Shown piece after piece: positions 62,922 to 64,000 of a stretch of 64,000 nt of DNA (positions are counted from its first letter, which is position 1; each line of letters begins with the position of its first letter). The notes below the pieces were generated by a model. That model had not been told where the DNA came from and made no database searches. It was given only the letters and a program-made list of their open reading frames with translations. The stretch is taken from positions 248,001-312,000 of the forward strand of contig NZ_JBFDUZ010000003.1 of the NCBI RefSeq assembly GCF_040719145.1. Reading direction: 5' to 3'. Source of the DNA: Paenibacillus sp. JQZ6Y-1 (GTDB taxonomy: Bacteria; Bacillota; Bacilli; Paenibacillales; Paenibacillaceae). A program made the position numbers and the translations under genes.

Positions 62922-64000
62922 TCAATGAGTACCAGACGATTTGAAGTCGTTGTAGGATGATTCGTCCGTATCGTAGAATAGAACATCCCCATCCGTAACT
63001 GCATAGTTCACGTTGTAAGGATCGGTGACGATATGGTCGCGTTCGCCATCGGTCTGGTCAAATTGCTCCATATCCCACCACTGGTTGTCCAGCGGTGCAT
63101 GGATATATTGCAAATGCGGCTGTTTTGTATTGCCGTCTACAATCGATTCCAGATCAAAGTTGACCGTAATATAGCCGTTTTTTAAGAAGATCGGTGATTT
63201 CTCATCCAGTGTGTGCGTACGACCATATTCCGCTAGATTCGTCCCTTGCGCAACGGCATATACATTGGCAGGCAGACTATATTCGCCATACCATTGCTGT
63301 ACACTCGCTTGGACTCGTGCCAGAGATGCCGAAGCCTTGTCTGGGCGCGCTACCGTAGAGATAAACGTACGCAGCGGCGAAGGCAAAATCTGAATATCAT
63401 AGCCGCCTGTATAGGTCGTTTGCAGCGCTCGTTTCAAAAAGCTAGCGATGTACTGCTCCTTGCTCACAGTCCAGCCTTCATTTAGATCATAAATGGCAGT
63501 AGCTGTGCGATTCAAATCAGCGGCGGGTACATTGCGTAGTCGTTGATTCAAGGTTACGGTGCGACGCTCGGTGTCCGCAGACGAACCGATTTTGATAAAC
63601 TTCCGGTTGTCCGAATGGTAATACAGATCGACCGGAATGCGCTTGGGTGCTGTATCGGCATCCTTATCCTGATACGCAAACGAAGGCGTGATGCGAATCG
63701 CATCCTTGTCCCCGAACATATTGCCTATCGTTTTCAGATCGAATTTGAAATGGTATCCCGTTTTGACCGCTACGTTTTTGTAGCCTTGTGCGGGATGACT
63801 GCCGCGCATAATGGGCAGAGTGTAGGGCGCTTTGTTTCCACGTGCTGCTCCGTCAATGTTCCCTGTTCCTACCCAGTATGCGGCACCGGTTGGTAGATTA
63901 CTACCAGCGGCTTTACGAAAGACCTGTTCCCAGTTAAAGTCGGCAATATCGGTCACTCGGAAATCGTACATCCGACCGATCACTTCCACATCCACCGTAT
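62922..64000 (-). CDS. Large exported/surface protein, 5' end outside window
   Basis: The C-terminal 359 or so residues of a longer protein; the frame stays open to the window edge, and a GTG at 63995 is unlikely to be the true start because coding continues past it. The visible part is beta-rich, with no membrane anchor at the end and no recognisable catalytic motif. The MYDFRVTDIADFNWEQVFR segment reminds me of DUF5704-type proteins of Paenibacillaceae, with low certainty. No cysteines occur in the visible part, as is common for exported proteins. Confidence 0.72.
   Translation of the reverse strand, partial: TVDVEVIGRMYDFRVTDIADFNWEQVFRKAAGSNLPTGAAYWVGTGNIDGAARGNKAPYTLPIMRGSHPAQGYKNVAVKTGYHFKFDLKTIGNMFGDKDAIRITPSFAYQDKDADTAPKRIPVDLYYHSDNRKFIKIGSSADTERRTVTLNQRLRNVPAADLNRTATAIYDLNEGWTVSKEQYIASFLKRALQTTYTGGYDIQILPSPLRTFISTVARPDKASASLARVQASVQQWYGEYSLPANVYAVAQGTNLAEYGRTHTLDEKSPIFLKNGYITVNFDLESIVDGNTKQPHLQYIHAPLDNQWWDMEQFDQTDGERDHIVTDPYNVNYAVTDGDVLFYDTDESSYNDFKSSGTH

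Overview
This is chromosomal DNA from a Gram-positive, low-to-mid GC Firmicute, most likely a Paenibacillus or close relative. The evidence is strong GGAGG-type ribosome binding sites, frequent TTG starts, intrinsic terminators after most genes, an SLH-domain exported esterase, the Bacillaceae-type dgk/dck pair, YycC, YutD, YpsA, a spore-former glucose 1-dehydrogenase and a copper-amine-oxidase-N/GH18 secreted protein. No tRNA, rRNA, CRISPR array, transposase or prophage is visible. Most genes are single or in two- to three-gene operons.

Layout. 1-3.2 kb: the 3' part of an unrecognised gene, an SLH-type esterase behind an attenuator-like leader, and a broken copy of the first gene's 3' end. 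3.2-9.2 kb (mostly minus): oligoendopeptidase F, a YycC/CxxC micro-operon (plus), a chemotaxis receptor whose C-terminus is frameshifted by an 11-bp tandem duplication, a DUF2225 protein and a truncated hemoglobin. 9.4-14.5 kb: a 34-aa membrane peptide, NAD kinase, lipA-yutD and a Bcr/CflA-type drug exporter. 14.6-22.5 kb: a lipoprotein, a heme oxygenase-bacteriophytochrome operon, a CDF metal transporter, a YiiX-type hydrolase and a membrane dipeptidase. 22.7-26.8 kb: an ABC exporter and an ECF sigma/anti-sigma pair. 26.8-38.1 kb: metabolic genes with local regulators (Gfo/Idh oxidoreductase, GH4 glycosidase with AraC regulator, malic enzyme, LysR/EamA pair, old-yellow-enzyme/TetR pair, 2H phosphoesterase).

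38.3-48 kb: a metNIQ methionine transporter whose ATPase lacks the NIL domain, an indolepyruvate/keto-acid decarboxylase, YpsA, glucose dehydrogenase, a SUKH protein and type I dehydroquinase with a long leader. 48-54 kb: a K+ channel with RCK domain, two tandem TVP38/DedA-type membrane proteins, a gamma-glutamyltransferase and a DUF2167 protein. 54.8-62.7 kb: deoxynucleoside kinases, then an unusual cluster of two double-domain DUF2294/MpsC-like proteins flanking a stand-alone receiver domain that lacks the usual acidic pair, then DUF805, the GH18 protein and a TraX-family protein bracketed by two tandem-repeat arrays. The window ends inside a large exported protein gene.

Recurrent themes are candidate CcpA (cre) sites near carbon-metabolism genes (GH4, malic enzyme) and near the 34-aa peptide, and an unusual number of short degenerate tandem repeats (periods of 11, 15, 16, 19, 20 and 69 bp) between or within genes, which suggests frequent replication slippage. 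The parts most worth following up are the MpsC-like/receiver cluster at 57-59 kb, the attenuator-like leader at 0.8-0.98 kb and the aroD leader. All family assignments were made by reading the sequence and from memory; no database search was run.
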